A stretch of 64,000 bases of DNA from Omphiscola glabra (lineage: Eukaryota > Mollusca > Gastropoda > Lymnaeidae), in NCBI GenBank assembly GCA_964017045.1, contig OZ024808.1, positions 13,484,284 through 13,548,283 of the forward strand. Reading direction: 5' to 3'. Of the stretch, positions 1 through 11,936 are shown one piece after another (the stretch's first letter is position 1; each line of letters starts with the position of its first letter). Both the position numbers and the translations under genes were made by a program. The notes under the pieces were generated by a model. It was given only the letters and a program-made list of their open reading frames with translations. It had not been told where the DNA came from and did not search any database.

Positions 1-97
1 CAGCTTGTGAACGAGTTTATCAATCGTAAAATGTCTCATTTTGAAACAGCTTTTAAATGACACAAACGTTATTGTGATTGTGTTCCAATCTCAACAG

Positions 98-219
98 GGA
101 AGCCAGAGATCACCAGATGCAAATACAATGTTGGAGATAAAGTAGAATGTTCATGTCCAGTTGAGAGCTTAAAAGAATTTCAGGAGAACAACGGTGCATG
201 GTGTGAAGAAATGAGAAAT
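98..219 (+). CDS. Exon: first half of Mib/REP repeat 1
   Basis: Acceptor tctcaacag and donor aat|gtaagt. The translation begins [20 protein letters not shown] and runs on to [12 protein letters not shown], matching the VGD...GHGGW..EM pattern of the Mind bomb repeat. The exon starts with two bases of a split glycine codon. It has the same length (122 bases) and phase as the homologous exon at 6354. Confidence 0.8.
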
Positions 220-1289
220 GTAAGTACATGTTGAACAACGGTTTATGTAGGGAAGCATTGACAAGCGTAAGTACGTGTTTAACAACGGTACATAGCGTGA
301 ATAAATGAGAAGTGTAAACAAATGTTGTTTAAGGAATCGAGGAACGCGTTCACACCTTCGAGACGTAACCTAATTTTCATTTTTAAGTACCATAGTGTAA
401 AATATATTGAAATAGAAAATGTATAGATATGAGAATCAGCATCAATGTGATAAAAAATTAACTCCATTTCCGGGCGTTTCAGTTTGAGGAAGCCCTTTCT
501 TAAGTACGTACATACACATGTGATGAATGAGCTCCTAAGTCTTTGCGAGTTAAAAAAGTTTTAAAAGTCAAATTATTATTTTATATATCAGAAAACAAAA
601 ATAGTGTTTCGCTAGTGTTTGATATTTTTAAAATACAACTTTACTATGTGTAATGAAATGATATTTTAATGATATACTGTTGCTCCAGTACATCTGCTCA
701 ATCGGCACGATCGTTGCTATCAATGACGATAATGAAGTTCAAGTGCAGTATGAAGACGGTGTAAACTTATGCTACAATCAAGATGTGTTGAGGGGTGCAA
801 AGGTAGGCGACATTATAGATTTTAATAAACTAATAAAATGATGACAAATACGATATTTTAGAAGATGACCATTTTTTATTTATAACTTTAAGAATTTTTT
901 AAAAATGTGTTTTCCTTCCGGGACTTTCTTTTTAAGGCCTTAAATGGGGAGGGGGGGATGTAAATTATTTTTTACACTTCTAATGTTTACTTTTTTGGCA
1001 AAGTACGGATTTTTGAAACAAAGCAAATGTACTTTAGGAATTCTTCATCCAATTAATTTAACTTTATTTCACGTCATTCGAACTTAATTAATTTGGTTTA
1101 TAATTTTTCAGTAATAGGAAAATAAAGACTTCAAAAATTGATTTATAATATTGTAATGCCTTCGAGACGAAAATAGCTGGAGTTTCCCCCTTTGAATATT
1201 GCTCAAGCAGAGAGCCGATTATCAAATCTTACAAGCAATGTTTATGTCTCAATAAAGAATATTTTTTTTTTATATTCACATTCATATGA

Positions 1290-1363
<74 letters not shown>

Positions 1364-4300
1364 GTATGTGTATGTGTGTTGTTCGTCTTTCGGTTGATCA
1401 CGAACCACTCTAATCATCCACTGGTTGATGCAGCTGTTGTTGATTCTATATGTACGTTCGCAAATGGTTAATGACAACTCTAGTGTAATGAAATAGGGAA
1501 ATCTCCATGTGTAGTAGTGACCGGTTTTTTTTAATGTATCCAGGCTTGAGCTACGCAGCAGCCGATCTGTTGGCTTCGTGTGATTTGAAGCCTTTGTAAA
1601 CGGATGAGGCTCAATCCGTGACGACTGTTTCCAAAAGGAGTTTCTCTCTCTCTGTCCTTCCATAACGGCTTCATGGGTTTCAAATGTCGTTGAAATTTTC
1701 TGATTGCAAGCCGACCGCGCGTCGTTATCAAGCCCACAATAACATTGTATATTCTGAGGTCTGAGATCTTTTATTTCGGTCTCACTGTAGCTGGGACTTC
1801 ATAAAGACAAGTATGTTGCGTAGGTCTGGTTGGAAGGGTATGTCCATGTCTGAGACCTCATTCTTCCTTTTGATAAAAGGAATTTTTAGATGCTGTTTGT
1901 ATGAAAATGGTTAATTTTTAAATCTGAATAGTTTAAATTAATTGTTTGAATTATTTTATACATATGATATTGATTCCACTACATCAAATTGTCCACTTAT
2001 TATAGACAGATGAGATTGATTCCACTACATCGTTGTCGACGATTGAAGACGATATCGTAGAGAACCTTGAACTTGGCTGTCGTGTCGTCCGTGGTCCTGA
2101 TTGGCAGTGGGGCAATCGAGACGGGGGAGAGGGTCACGTTGGAACCATCGTAGACATTTGGAGTCAAGACGGATCAAAAGTTCCAGAAAACTGTGTTGTG
2201 GTCTTGTGGGATTCAGGCAAATCAGGAACTTATAGAGTTGGGAAGGATGAAAAATACGATCTTGGTGTTTATGATAACGCTACTATTGGTAATGTATCTT
2301 ATTTCTTTAAACTCATTAATTTTTTTTTAAATTTTTTATGAAATAATTAATTTAAAGATGAATATAATTTCATGTGTTTTTTTTATGAATGTTTTTTTAT
2401 TTTTTAAATCCTTTATATTAACTTTGCTTTTTGTTCCATGTGTTTTTGACAAAATCTTGGGAAGTCTAAATGACCCAATACCTGTCATCCTATGGAGTTA
2501 AAACCTGGCACATACACTCTTTGCAAATGACAACATTTTATATTAAACATTCTGCCCCACCCCCCCAGCACGCAAAAATTAGCTTTTTTCCAGTTTTTCA
2601 GGTGGAAGATAACTGAAATATGATTCGTTCAAAGTGTGCATGTTTTGGTGTGGAGATTAAATGTGCAGCTCTTGCCTTGTGCTGTGTATTTGTGACGCAT
2701 TATAGGTTTAAATATATCTTTTTTTCTCTTAGGTTTTACAATCAGTTTGACAAAAACTATTCCCAAACCAAAAAAAAACAGTTACTAAAATCACAAAAAT
2801 GCATTTAAAATACTTTATACGAAAGAAAAAAGGTTGTTTTTAAGTGTTGCTTAATTATGTTCCAACCTTATCATGTCGTTGTAGTTGATGCACATTTTAT
2901 AAGTTGAAGTCATACTCTGAAATGAAATAAAAGAAATAACAATAAATCAGGAATATGTCTCAAGACAATCTTTCTGTATTAAAGTTTGAGACACCATGAA
3001 TAAACAATGTGTTCACTTCTAGTGACACGACCTCGTGTGCTTTATCTATTTGTATTTGTTTTGTTTGTCATGGTTTCTTTGGGTTGTTGTTGTTGATTTT
3101 TTTTTTTTTTTTGCGTTCCTTCTGCTCTTTATTTTAAGTTTATACTTATGCATAAGAAACTGCCCAACTTTTCACAACATATATATATATATCAATGTCA
3201 TTAAAAAAAACAATTTACTAAACGGCTTTTAAATACAGGTATGCATAGAGCAAAAGACCAGATTATAATAGTTAATTGTTGGTAATTTTTAAAAAAAAAA
3301 AAAAAAATTTTATTCAGATCCAATAATTGGCTCTATGACAAAGTCTACAATCTTTTTAAGACACAGACTAAGCCGTAATAGCGTGAAAAAATCATTATTT
3401 AAAAAAAAAAATGCTAATATAAACATCGAGTTTTTGTTTTTCATTTTAATTGTGTACACACTGCAATTGTCCATAATCAGGCTAATCGAAACAATAACAT
3501 ATTCTTGGCTTTCTGCGATATTTTTTTAAATTTTTTTATTTGACCCTTCAGTTAATAATGCGAAGGTGTGTTAATGCACTATTAGGCCATTCAATCAAAT
3601 TCTGTTCTTGCGTCAATCACGTAGGCGTGAGACATCCGACAACAACATGCGATGGATGCAATCAAGAGGGCGTTCGAGGCATTCGCTGGAAGTGCATCGA
3701 TTGTTTCGACTACGATTTGTGCACTGCGTGCTACGGGTCAGACGACCACGACACACGACACGCATTTTGGAGAGTCGACAGCGTGTCCTCAAACCGGTAA
3801 AATATACAACATAATTTAATATACATTTTCGCTCTTTACAGAAATGTGTCAATTTTCATTGATTCCAATGTTACGGTTGATTTATTTTATGTTTCCATTT
3901 TTTGCGAGGTAATTTAATGTATTTGTTTCTTTTCTTTAACAAACAAAAAACTTAAAACTCGAAATTTCCCCATTCAATCTAACAATAAAACACTTTAATT
4001 TATAGTTGTAATTATAATTAGTCATTCTATCAAATTTAATTAGATGAAATATCTAATGATAGCATTTAATGAATATGATAAATTTTGACGTTAACTGTAT
4101 GCTTCAGACAACATTTAAGAATTTTCAGTCTTATTAAAAAATATAATCATTCATGGTGAAAATGTATCATTGGATGATTATTAATGTTCTGAATCAATAG
4201 CTTTAGTAGACAGTTTACCGCCCTTCCAGCATGGAGCAATGAAGCAAACATAAATCCAACATTACATCATGGTTAACTTATTGCCACCATTCCAGCAGAG

Positions 4301-7300
4301 AGTAAGCATATTGCCAACATTCCAGCAGAAAGTAAGCATATTGCCAACATTCCAGCAGAGAGTAAGCATATCGCCATCATTTCAACAGAGAATAAACAAA
4401 TTGTCACGATTCCAGCAGAGAGTAAACATAGTGCCACTATAACGTCTACAAATGCTAATAAAATATACTAGTTAAAATATATTATATTTCTCCATATTTT
4501 GATAGCGCAAAAGTACCCAGGCGATGTGAAGGTGAAAAACTCCAAGCACAGGGGATATTTACAGATGCAGTGGTGTGCCGTGTCCAAGATTGGGATAAGG
4601 ATGATGATCAGGAGGGTCGGTAGTGTTCCATACTATTTTTATAAGTTTAATAAACTAAACAGACTAGTGCTTTTTTAACATTTAGACGGTACAATACAGG
4701 CCAGCCTTGTTGATGGGGTGTTTAATTGAACGAGTCAACACACTAGTTTTATGTATTCGCAATTATATTATTACTATTTATTAAGTAATTACACTATATA
4801 CTTACATAAAACAGCTTGAAACATACACCTAATTGCCTAGATATTCTATTGGATACCTTCCTCGGACTTAGAAAAACTATATAATTAATTTTAAAAAACG
4901 TTCTGGTAAGCAGCCCATCACAATAAAAGTCATGTATGACATCCTTTTATAGTAACGGGTAGCACCGCCATGCGATATTTGAAATCTGCGATGCTAGAAT
5001 CCCCCCTTAGTATCTGATAGTTTAAGACACGAGATCTTAAAAAAAAGGGGAAAAAAGCGGATTCACTACCAAGATAAAATAAAAAAAAATTAAAAAAAAG
5101 AACAACATCAGAAGAGAAGCAATAATATGTTATCAGCATGAGTTATTTAATAAAAAAAAAGATATAGATAATGCGCTGTTAACAATGGGGATTTACGAAA
5201 TAAAAAATAATATATTTTAGATACATCAATAGAGCATGTTAAGATCTCTAGATGTCTGTACCGCTGTGATCATTTGTTTGGACGGACTCAGCGAACACCC
5301 AACATTAATTCATAGCAGCTGTAATCACGTTACCGAAGTCGTGTTTGTCATCGTTCGTGATTTCATTCACTTTGAGCATACTTCAGTCAATGCTGTTTTC
5401 CCTCTACAACGGCCAGGACAGCGCAGATCTTAAGATTGAATTGCGCTTCCAAAGAAATTCAAAGCGTTGGTCAGGATCTGTAATTAATTTATAACTGTAA
5501 TAGTCTTATAAACGTTAACTTCACTTACTGGAAGTTTTCTTGAGAAATTTGTAATAATGAAATGATAATGGGAATATGAACTTTTAGATAGGTGTTTGTT
5601 TAAAAAAAAATAATTTTTTATTGTGTTTACTTTTAGAAGCCGAATCGAAGGAAGGAAAAGTTTTGACAATCGGAGACTGGCTCCAGGATGTTTCATTCAA
5701 TAGCCTCGCAACGGTCAATAGGTCAGATGGGACGGCAAGCAACTGCAGACTTGGCTACGGGGGGAAAGTTGATCTAAAATTCATTAAGTCATCATTTGGC
5801 CAGGTCTACTATAAAGACCACCTGCCAGTTTTGGGTCAGCCTCAAGTTGTTACACACAGCTTACTAATTTAAATATGACTCTTTCATTTTGCTTGCAATT
5901 ACTTGTAATGGGGTCATTGCTTCTTTTTTTTTTAAATTTCTTTTTTCTTTTAAAATTATAAATATGTAACGTATGTTAATTGAAGCTTGATTAAACCCAA
6001 TTTTTATATGTACCTCATTTAAGTGTTTAGGCAATAAATGATAAAAAAACATTAACAAATTTACGAAGAACATAATGTTTAGCCGTGGATATAAATAATA
6101 CATTCAAGAAATTACAATATTGAGAAACTATAATTCATGTTCCAAGCTGAAAACACGTATGCCTAAAAGGATGAATTTTGAATAAATATTTTAATGTTAT
6201 TGATTATATAAGTGACGAGTAATATAGGAGGACAAAAAAAGAATTAAAAAAAAAAAAAATATTTCCTACCTCCATGAGGTACAACAAAGCAAATACTAAG
6301 GACCCCCCACTTTGAGGTCCAATGCTATAAGAATCGTGCATTTTTACCTACAGGCAAGCCTCAGGCCGCTGAATGTAAATTTGAAATTGGCGACGCAGTG
6401 TCGTGCTCATGCGATAGTGCTACCGTGAAGCTACTGCAGGAAAACCATGGTGGATGGACTGATGAGATGAGCGACGTAAGTACTTGTGCTGTCGGATGAC
6501 ATGAATACAACCGAAGGACTGATGGATGGCTTAAAGCATTTTATAAATAACGAGAGAAAACAAATCCTGGCCGGACTTACTTTGAGCAACGAATGTGAAT
6601 TCATTCATATTAATTTTATTTTGGATGTGTGTTTTGGGGGGGAGTAGGGGAGGTGAATACCGATTTATAAATAACATGTGTACGGTATTTTTGTTTTATC
6701 TTTTAAAACTATAATTGTATTATTTACTTAGTAATTTTTTTAAAATTATTTTAAATTTAGCTTTAAAAAAAAGCGTCTTAAATTGTCCATATGATCGCAA
6801 TTTAAAAAAAGAAATGTATTTTAAAAAACCTACGCACCTTTATGCACAGGAAGAACCGTCACTTAAGACCTTCAAACCCTAATTTTCAAAATCTGCCCTT
6901 GGATTGCCACTGAAATTATTCTACACACGCATATGCCATGCTGATACGGCACGTTTTAGTAAAAGAGAACGCTTTTGAAATGGCGTTGCAATTTTGGAAT
7001 ATGTTTTTTTTTTTAGCCCCTGTCAAGTTCTGTTCACATTCCCTTTATTTTTTTTTTATAAATGTCTAATTTATTCTTATAGAAAAATTGTATTTATTAG
7101 TTAAATTCTTAAACAAACTTTTATTCATTATTCTTTTTTATATAACGAATGTCAATTAATTGATATCCATTTTTACATTGTGTACGTGTCATGGTGTACA
7201 GTGGGTCGGGAGCGGCTTACCAATTGGTCGATATTATAAGCAATAGCTAGTTGTGAAATAAACTATTTCCAATTAAGAAACGTCTGCCATATTTGAAGTT

Positions 7301-8264
7301 TAACTGTTTGCGCTGCACCTTATTTGAAAGAGAACAGTGGGTTTGAATTTGTTGAAATCTAAATCTTCGTGTTTTCGGTAATGAGTTATACATTCTTATA
7401 TATGTTGTACTAAATTGTATTGATGGCATTGTGCATTATGTTTGCTTTCCCTACCAGTACGCGAGCTTAACAGGGATGGTGGTCGATATTGACGATGATT
7501 GTGACGTGAGTGTACAGTACCCCGATGGTGTTGAATGGTGGTACAATCAGGATGTGCTAGGCCGGGTAAACAATCATGAATAATAACATGTATTTAAATT
7601 ACAAAAAATAATAATTTCCCATTGTTTTTAAAATTAAACGCTTTATATTGAAAATCATAAAATTCAATGTAGTTATGAGTTACGATGTAATTATATAAAT
7701 AATAAAAATGCTATTTATGTTTGTGTCGTTGATTCGGTTGCAGGTTTTCGTTCATTTAAAAAAAACAACTAAACTATTGTAACAGAACAAACGTAAATTT
7801 AACAGAAGCACATACTGTTCATATGCTCTTACAAGGTGAGACCAGAATGTTCGCCCAGAGACCCAATGAACAGTGCGGTTGTCAGACAAGCTCTTGATAT
7901 AGACATCCCAAAAGACCTGGTCGAAAGCTGTGTTAAAAAGCGGCTAGAAGCAAATCAAGGAGAATTCACCAGCATGGAGTCGTTGATGGAGGCAGTTTTC
8001 AACACTAACATAACTGAATCAGCTCCGCCTCTGAAGCACACGTCGTCTGCGATATCTACGACATCTGCGAGTGAAAGACTGGCCGAAGAGATACAAAAGC
8101 TTAAAGAAGAGCGCCTGTGCAAGATCTGCATGGAGGAAGATGCTTGCGCCACGTTCTTGCCCTGTGGACATCTTGCGTGCTGTTTTGACTGCGGTCTAGC
8201 GCTCGAAGTTTGTCTGATCTGTCGCAGTCAAATCCAAAGTTGTGTGCGAACTTACATATCATGA
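98..8264 (+). CDS. Mind-bomb-like E3 ubiquitin ligase with IAP-type UBA-RING tail (5' partial, 9 exons)
   Basis: Exons: 98-219, 689-802, 2006-2288, 3625-3796, 4506-4615, 5637-5834, 6354-6475, 7458-7565, 7836-8264. Joined phases agree throughout and give 551 codons plus a TGA stop. Domain order, counting from the first full codon: Mib/REP repeat 1-78, MIB/HERC2 about 95-172, ZZ zinc finger about 180-222, second MIB/HERC2 about 248-332, second Mib/REP 338-409, UBA-like about 420-465, C3HC4 RING 504-538. In Mind bomb proteins the MIB/HERC2 and REP regions bind Notch ligands and the RING transfers ubiquitin. This gene has no ankyrin repeats, and its single RING with the VRTYIS tail is of inhibitor-of-apoptosis type. 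The first exon needs one base from an exon outside the window, and by analogy with the second module another MIB/HERC2 domain probably precedes it. Ligase activity is well supported; Notch-pathway substrates are an inference. Confidence 0.85.
689..802 (+). CDS. Exon: second half of Mib/REP repeat 1
   Basis: Acceptor ttgctccag, donor aag|gtaggc, 38 codons, phase 0 at both ends. It reads [11 protein letters not shown], then [18 protein letters not shown], which completes the SH3-like Mib repeat. It is homologous to the exon at 7458. Confidence 0.8.
1291..1378. repeat. (TA)n microsatellite in an intron
   Basis: About 75 bases of TA dinucleotides followed by a short TGTA run, between the exons at 802 and 2006. 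Open frames reading IYIYIY here are artefacts of this run. Confidence 0.95.
2006..2288 (+). CDS. Exon: first MIB/HERC2 domain
   Basis: Acceptor ttattatag, donor g|gtaatg. An acidic linker (TDEIDSTTS) leads into a full MIB/HERC2 domain with [20 protein letters not shown], the VGTIVDIW strand, VVVLWDSG and [11 protein letters not shown]. The exon ends in phase 1, which is completed by the ZZ exon. The next 1.3 kb of intron holds only T-rich sequence and short homopolymers. Confidence 0.85.
3625..3796 (+). CDS. Exon: ZZ-type zinc finger
   Basis: The acceptor is cacgtag|gc, chosen because its phase joins the previous exon (g+gc = Gly). The exon reads [32 protein letters not shown], then [13 protein letters not shown]. 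The spacing C-x2-C-x11-C-x2-C-x5-C-x2-C with two late histidines is the ZZ pattern, which sits between two MIB/HERC2 domains in Mind bomb proteins. Donor cg|gtaaaa. Confidence 0.85.
4215..4440. repeat. About 30-bp minisatellite in an intron
   Basis: Five or so clear copies of a unit containing attgccaacattccagcag followed by agtaagcat, with a more diverged copy upstream. It ends about 65 bases before the exon at 4506. Confidence 0.85.
4506..4615 (+). CDS. Exon: start of second MIB/HERC2 domain
   Basis: Acceptor ttttgatag. The exon reads [17 protein letters not shown], then [20 protein letters not shown], the N-terminal half of a MIB/HERC2 domain. The donor is the weak point. Only g|gtcggt (exon end 4615) gives the phase needed by the next exon; the nearby gtagtg at 4620 puts the next exon out of frame. 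Confidence 0.65.
5637..5834 (+). CDS. Exon: end of second MIB/HERC2 domain
   Basis: Acceptor acttttag (or the in-frame alternative three bases on). The exon reads [30 protein letters not shown], then [11 protein letters not shown], the usual end of a MIB/HERC2 domain. Donor g|gtcagc, phase 1, leading into the GKP of the next exon. The frame stays open past the donor to 5872, so read-through would add a short tail. Confidence 0.75.
6354..6475 (+). CDS. Exon: first half of Mib/REP repeat 2
   Basis: Acceptor cctacag, donor gac|gtaagt, 122 bases. It reads [20 protein letters not shown], then [15 protein letters not shown], with the NHGGW..EM core of the Mib repeat. It is a paralogue of the exon at 98-219, with the same length and phase. 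Confidence 0.85.
7458..7565 (+). CDS. Exon: second half of Mib/REP repeat 2
   Basis: Acceptor ccctaccag, donor cgg|gtaaac, 36 codons, phase 0. It reads [34 protein letters not shown]. The SH3-like strand pattern matches the exon at 689, which is two codons longer. Confidence 0.85.
7836..8264 (+). CDS. Terminal exon: UBA-like segment and IAP-type RING finger
   Basis: Acceptor cttacaag, phase 0, 142 codons ending in TGA. Exon residues 11-56 form a UBA-like helical segment of the kind seen in IAP proteins ([19 protein letters not shown]). A serine/threonine-rich linker and a short charged helix ([15 protein letters not shown]) follow. The RING has C95, C98, C110, H112, C116, C119, C126 and C129, and the protein ends VRTYIS. 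The dimer-forming C-terminal tail after the RING is characteristic of IAPs. AATAAA-like signals occur near 8473 and 8754. Confidence 0.9.
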   Translation: MRPECSPRDPMNSAVVRQALDIDIPKDLVESCVKKRLEANQGEFTSMESLMEAVFNTNITESAPPLKHTSSAISTTSASERLAEEIQKLKEERLCKICMEEDACATFLPCGHLACCFDCGLALEVCLICRSQIQSCVRTYIS

Positions 8265-9600
8265 TAGTCTTTTATTTGACTAAACTTCGTAAGATTTTCT
8301 TTTCAATTTTATTAGTTGATGTCACATTATAAAATGTATTAACTTTATTTAATTTTGTTTTAAAGTGAAATTAATTTAAAATTTAATTAATTAACATACA
8401 TTTGTTAAAGTAACTTTTAACATAGATTATACGCCGAATTTTTTAATTTTTTTTTATTAATGTTATATTTTTAAATAAATGTGTATCAATGCATAGTTCA
8501 AGCAAGCTAACGACCTGATCATTTTGATGGCAATGATTAAGATGATTGATTTGGGGGGGGGGGGGCATCCGATCTCAGAATGCGGCTTATCTAAGTTGAT
8601 CCATTTCTTATGAAATCAATATGTCTTGTTTTTTAAAAAAAAAACGTATTTTATAATATATTGTTTATTGATCAAACATATGTATGCTGATAAATGATGT
8701 GCGTTATACATATATTCAACATACATATCAAGTATTTTACTGTATAATGGCAATAAAGAAGTTATGAGTAAATCGTGTTTCAAACCTTATATTCTGTTCA
8801 ACTTTATTGTCTGTGTGCGTGTAGGCGAGTTTGCTTTAACATTAAAATGAAAGTTACGAATACTAACTAAGTTGGCATTTCATAAATTACAAAAATCCTT
8901 CTAATGGCTCTAAAATAATGCGAGTAGGGTATAAATAAGGTGTTGCTCACAGCGAGTATTCATATGTATATAATAGGGCTAGTCCTCAAAAGTCTGGCCA
9001 ATTAAGGAAAGAGCTGTGTTTTTAAAAACACGTTTTATCTTAGGCTGCTGTGTCCGTTCGTTTCTTGCTTTTTTTTTTTCGTTTTTTTGTTTTCTTTTTT
9101 TTGCTTTGTGTGTGTTAAATTCTTGCAATCTCAACTTTGAACCATTTCCTGATTTTAACTTGAAAGTATACCATACAACATCCTAAAAAATACTTTTAAA
9201 ACGCACACTTTTCCAAAAATTAACTAAAAGTATAAAATTACTTTTACCCCAAAACTCCAGAGTTTTTAACAGACATAACTATATTTTTTAAAAAGCGTGA
9301 GCGTGCCCATGAATACAATGATGTCACATGACCTTTTCTTGGATTGCTCTGCCGCTTGCTAGCTTGTGTGTGGTCTAATCTTGCCTCTCTATTTTGCCCC
9401 CACTTCCAGGTCTTCAAATGAGCTGAAAAACGACAATGGGTTCATGGGCGTGTCACGCTTTGTTAAAAGGTGCGTAATGTATAACATTTACACCCAATTT
9501 AAAATAAATTCGTAAACACAAGGGCCTGTGTAAGGTGGCGGCTGTGTACGTTACGCGACGCTTGTAATTAAATAGGTAGTGGGAGGGCAATGAGTGGAGA
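8265..9600. other. Intergenic, 3' flank of the Mind-bomb-like gene
   Basis: AT-rich sequence with possible polyadenylation signals near 8473 and 8754 and a G12 run near 8554. No further coding exon or recognisable element was seen. Confidence 0.5.
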
Positions 9601-9603
9601 CGG

Positions 9604-9720
9604 ATCCCATAAGATCAAATGATATCAAATAATATCAAATATGATCATATATTATTAAATTGGATCAAATAGGATAAAATGAGATCAAATAAAATTCAAT
9701 AAGATCGCAAGAGATCGTAG
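9604..9720. repeat. Degenerate ~10-bp tandem repeat
   Basis: Repeated variants of gatcaaat and gatatcaaat with single-base changes, about eleven units. Confidence 0.75.
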
Positions 9721-10220
9721 TTAATGAGGAATAGATTAGTGGATATTGATAGTGTCCATGTGGCATGAGAGTAATTCAAGAGTCGATCTTTGACACGTTT
9801 TATGTTTGAGGGAGGATGAGGAGGAAATCGGGTAGGTGGTGGTGAAGGGGCTTTGTAGTGGTGAAGGGGTGGATTAGTGACGTGGGGTTGTAGTCGTCGC
9901 TTTGAGCGGATGGATTAGTAGGTCCTAGTGGTTCGACAACAGTAGGAAATTTTGGGGGTTATCTGGAACTAACGAAGAAATATCTGGTGGACTGGAAGGC
10001 GTATCACAATAGTGCTTATGTGTTGAGATACATTTTAAGAATAAAGTTAACATCACGACAGGAAATGATATTGAAAAAAAAAAACTTAACAGGGACTAGT
10101 AGAACCTGGCTAGCCTGATTTACATCATTATTTTATTTATTTACACAGGACATTATAATTTTCTGTGCCCAAAATTCAGGATCCTAAGAAATAGTTTGCA
10201 AGAGCGAAACCAAAAAAAAG

Positions 10221-10260
10221 TCCTCAGAAAAGTTTGAAAAAAGCATTCCTTACAAATTGT

Positions 10261-10292
<32 letters not shown>

Positions 10293-10436
10293 TTTTTTTT
10301 TTTTTTTTCTCAGAAAAGTTTGAAAAAAGCATTCCTTACAAATTGTGTTTTTTTTTGTTGTTTTTTTTTCCCTCAGAAAAGTTTGAAAAAAGCATTCCTT
10401 ACAAATTGTGTGGTTTTTTTGTTGTTTTTTTTTACT
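10221..10436. repeat. Three-copy tandem repeat with T-rich spacers
   Basis: The phrase cagaaaagtttgaaaaaagc followed by attccttacaaattgtg occurs at about 10224, 10310 and 10374. The copies are separated by runs of T of different lengths. Open frames on both strands are shadows of this repeat. Confidence 0.9.
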
Positions 10437-11936
10437 ATCGAATATTAAATCCAAGACCATGGGTAAAAAATTGCACATTTTATAATGTATTTGCTCTTCA
10501 TTAAGTAACAAATGTTTTTATTTAAACAGTCACCAACCAGATTCATTAATAGCCCCCCCTCCCCAACTTTACACCAAATACACGCCTAGAGACACAAATT
10601 ATAAATTTAAAAAAACACAGTTACAAAACAAATTTTTAAAAATGTAGAATTACTTTAATCTTTGACAAACATCTTCAGTTGATTATTATTTTTTGTTGTG
10701 TTTTTGTGTGCGATAAATACCAGATGTTTTTATCAGTATCTCTAAAAAAAAGTAGGATCTCGGTAGCTATTGGTTTAATGACAAATCGCTTAAAGAGAAC
10801 ATTGGACTTACTATAAACGTAACAAAAGTTACCGTAAAGACAGCATTTAAAACACGCCCCCCCCCTCTGACGTCTATGACCGATGTTGTAACATATTTTG
10901 ATTGACGTTTAAACAAACATTCTAATGTGCAATTATTTCATGTTGGATTAAAAAAAAACAACCGAAAACACAAAAATGTGTCTGAATTTTTTTAGAGTTT
11001 GTAAAAAGATATTCAATAAACCATTAAATTATTGTTTGCGTTTATTTCAAATTTTTCTTATCCCTGTTGACTTTCTCATTCAGTTAACCTTGAGATCCAT
11101 AATAAAAACTCAATCTTACCTACGATGCGTTTACTGGGGGGCCATCAAAGTCCAAGATGACGACTAATATTCGTTTAATCGAATTTCTGAGATATTGCTT
11201 CTTACTGCATCTTTTCATTCAGGTTGGTTAATCAAAAGAAAAACATTATTCACACTTTCCCACACCAACACTTTAGTGGAAACTTTTTTAGTATAATTTA
11301 ATAACTACTATAAAACTATAAATAAAAAAAAAACTTAATGAAATTATGGAAACGAAGAAAATGGTCTCAGTGTCAGAGACTAAAGATGGAAGCAGTCAAT
11401 GGGGCTCTCGACTTTTGGTCATTAAAGAGCTTAGCACCCAGTTTTTTTCTTTTTATAATTCTTCTCATATTCCGTAAACTGAACACGACGCAATATAGTT
11501 ATTAGAGTTTGCATAATGGAGCATACATTTGGTGATTTTGTGATCAGTTTATAATTAATTTGTTATATTAGTCGAAAAAAAATACTCTTCTTTTTAAAAA
11601 AAAACACGCACACTGTGTTAATCAAATTTTATTTTGTTTCTGGGAATATTAGATTTTCTGATACATTAAATCTTGATCCAAGTGGATGTCCATAACTGAT
11701 AATACAAGAATGAATACGTTCAGGCCGCGACAAGTAAATAAAAAGCAGACCAATATTTGATTAAGCTTGAAAAGAAAAGGCAAGACCAGAAGTACGTTTA
11801 ATTGATTAGACGTCTGTAAAATGTATCAATTCAAGCAGTATAGAAGAGATCATGTTACAATTGAAGCTAGATAAATCTTCTCTTTTCCTTATGCACGTAT
11901 GCATTTCAGGGATAGTTTTAGGACTAATCAGTTATA
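10437..11936. other. Intergenic, nothing recognised
   Basis: AT-rich sequence without domain-like translation or repeat family that I could identify. A small frame at 10976-11167 has no recognisable features. The missing 5' exon(s) of the Notch-ligand-like gene could lie here, but none could be assigned. Confidence 0.4.

Noticed and set aside
5864..6103. 79-codon minus-strand frame
   Set aside because: It lies in an intron of the Mind-bomb-like gene and has low-complexity AT-rich composition.
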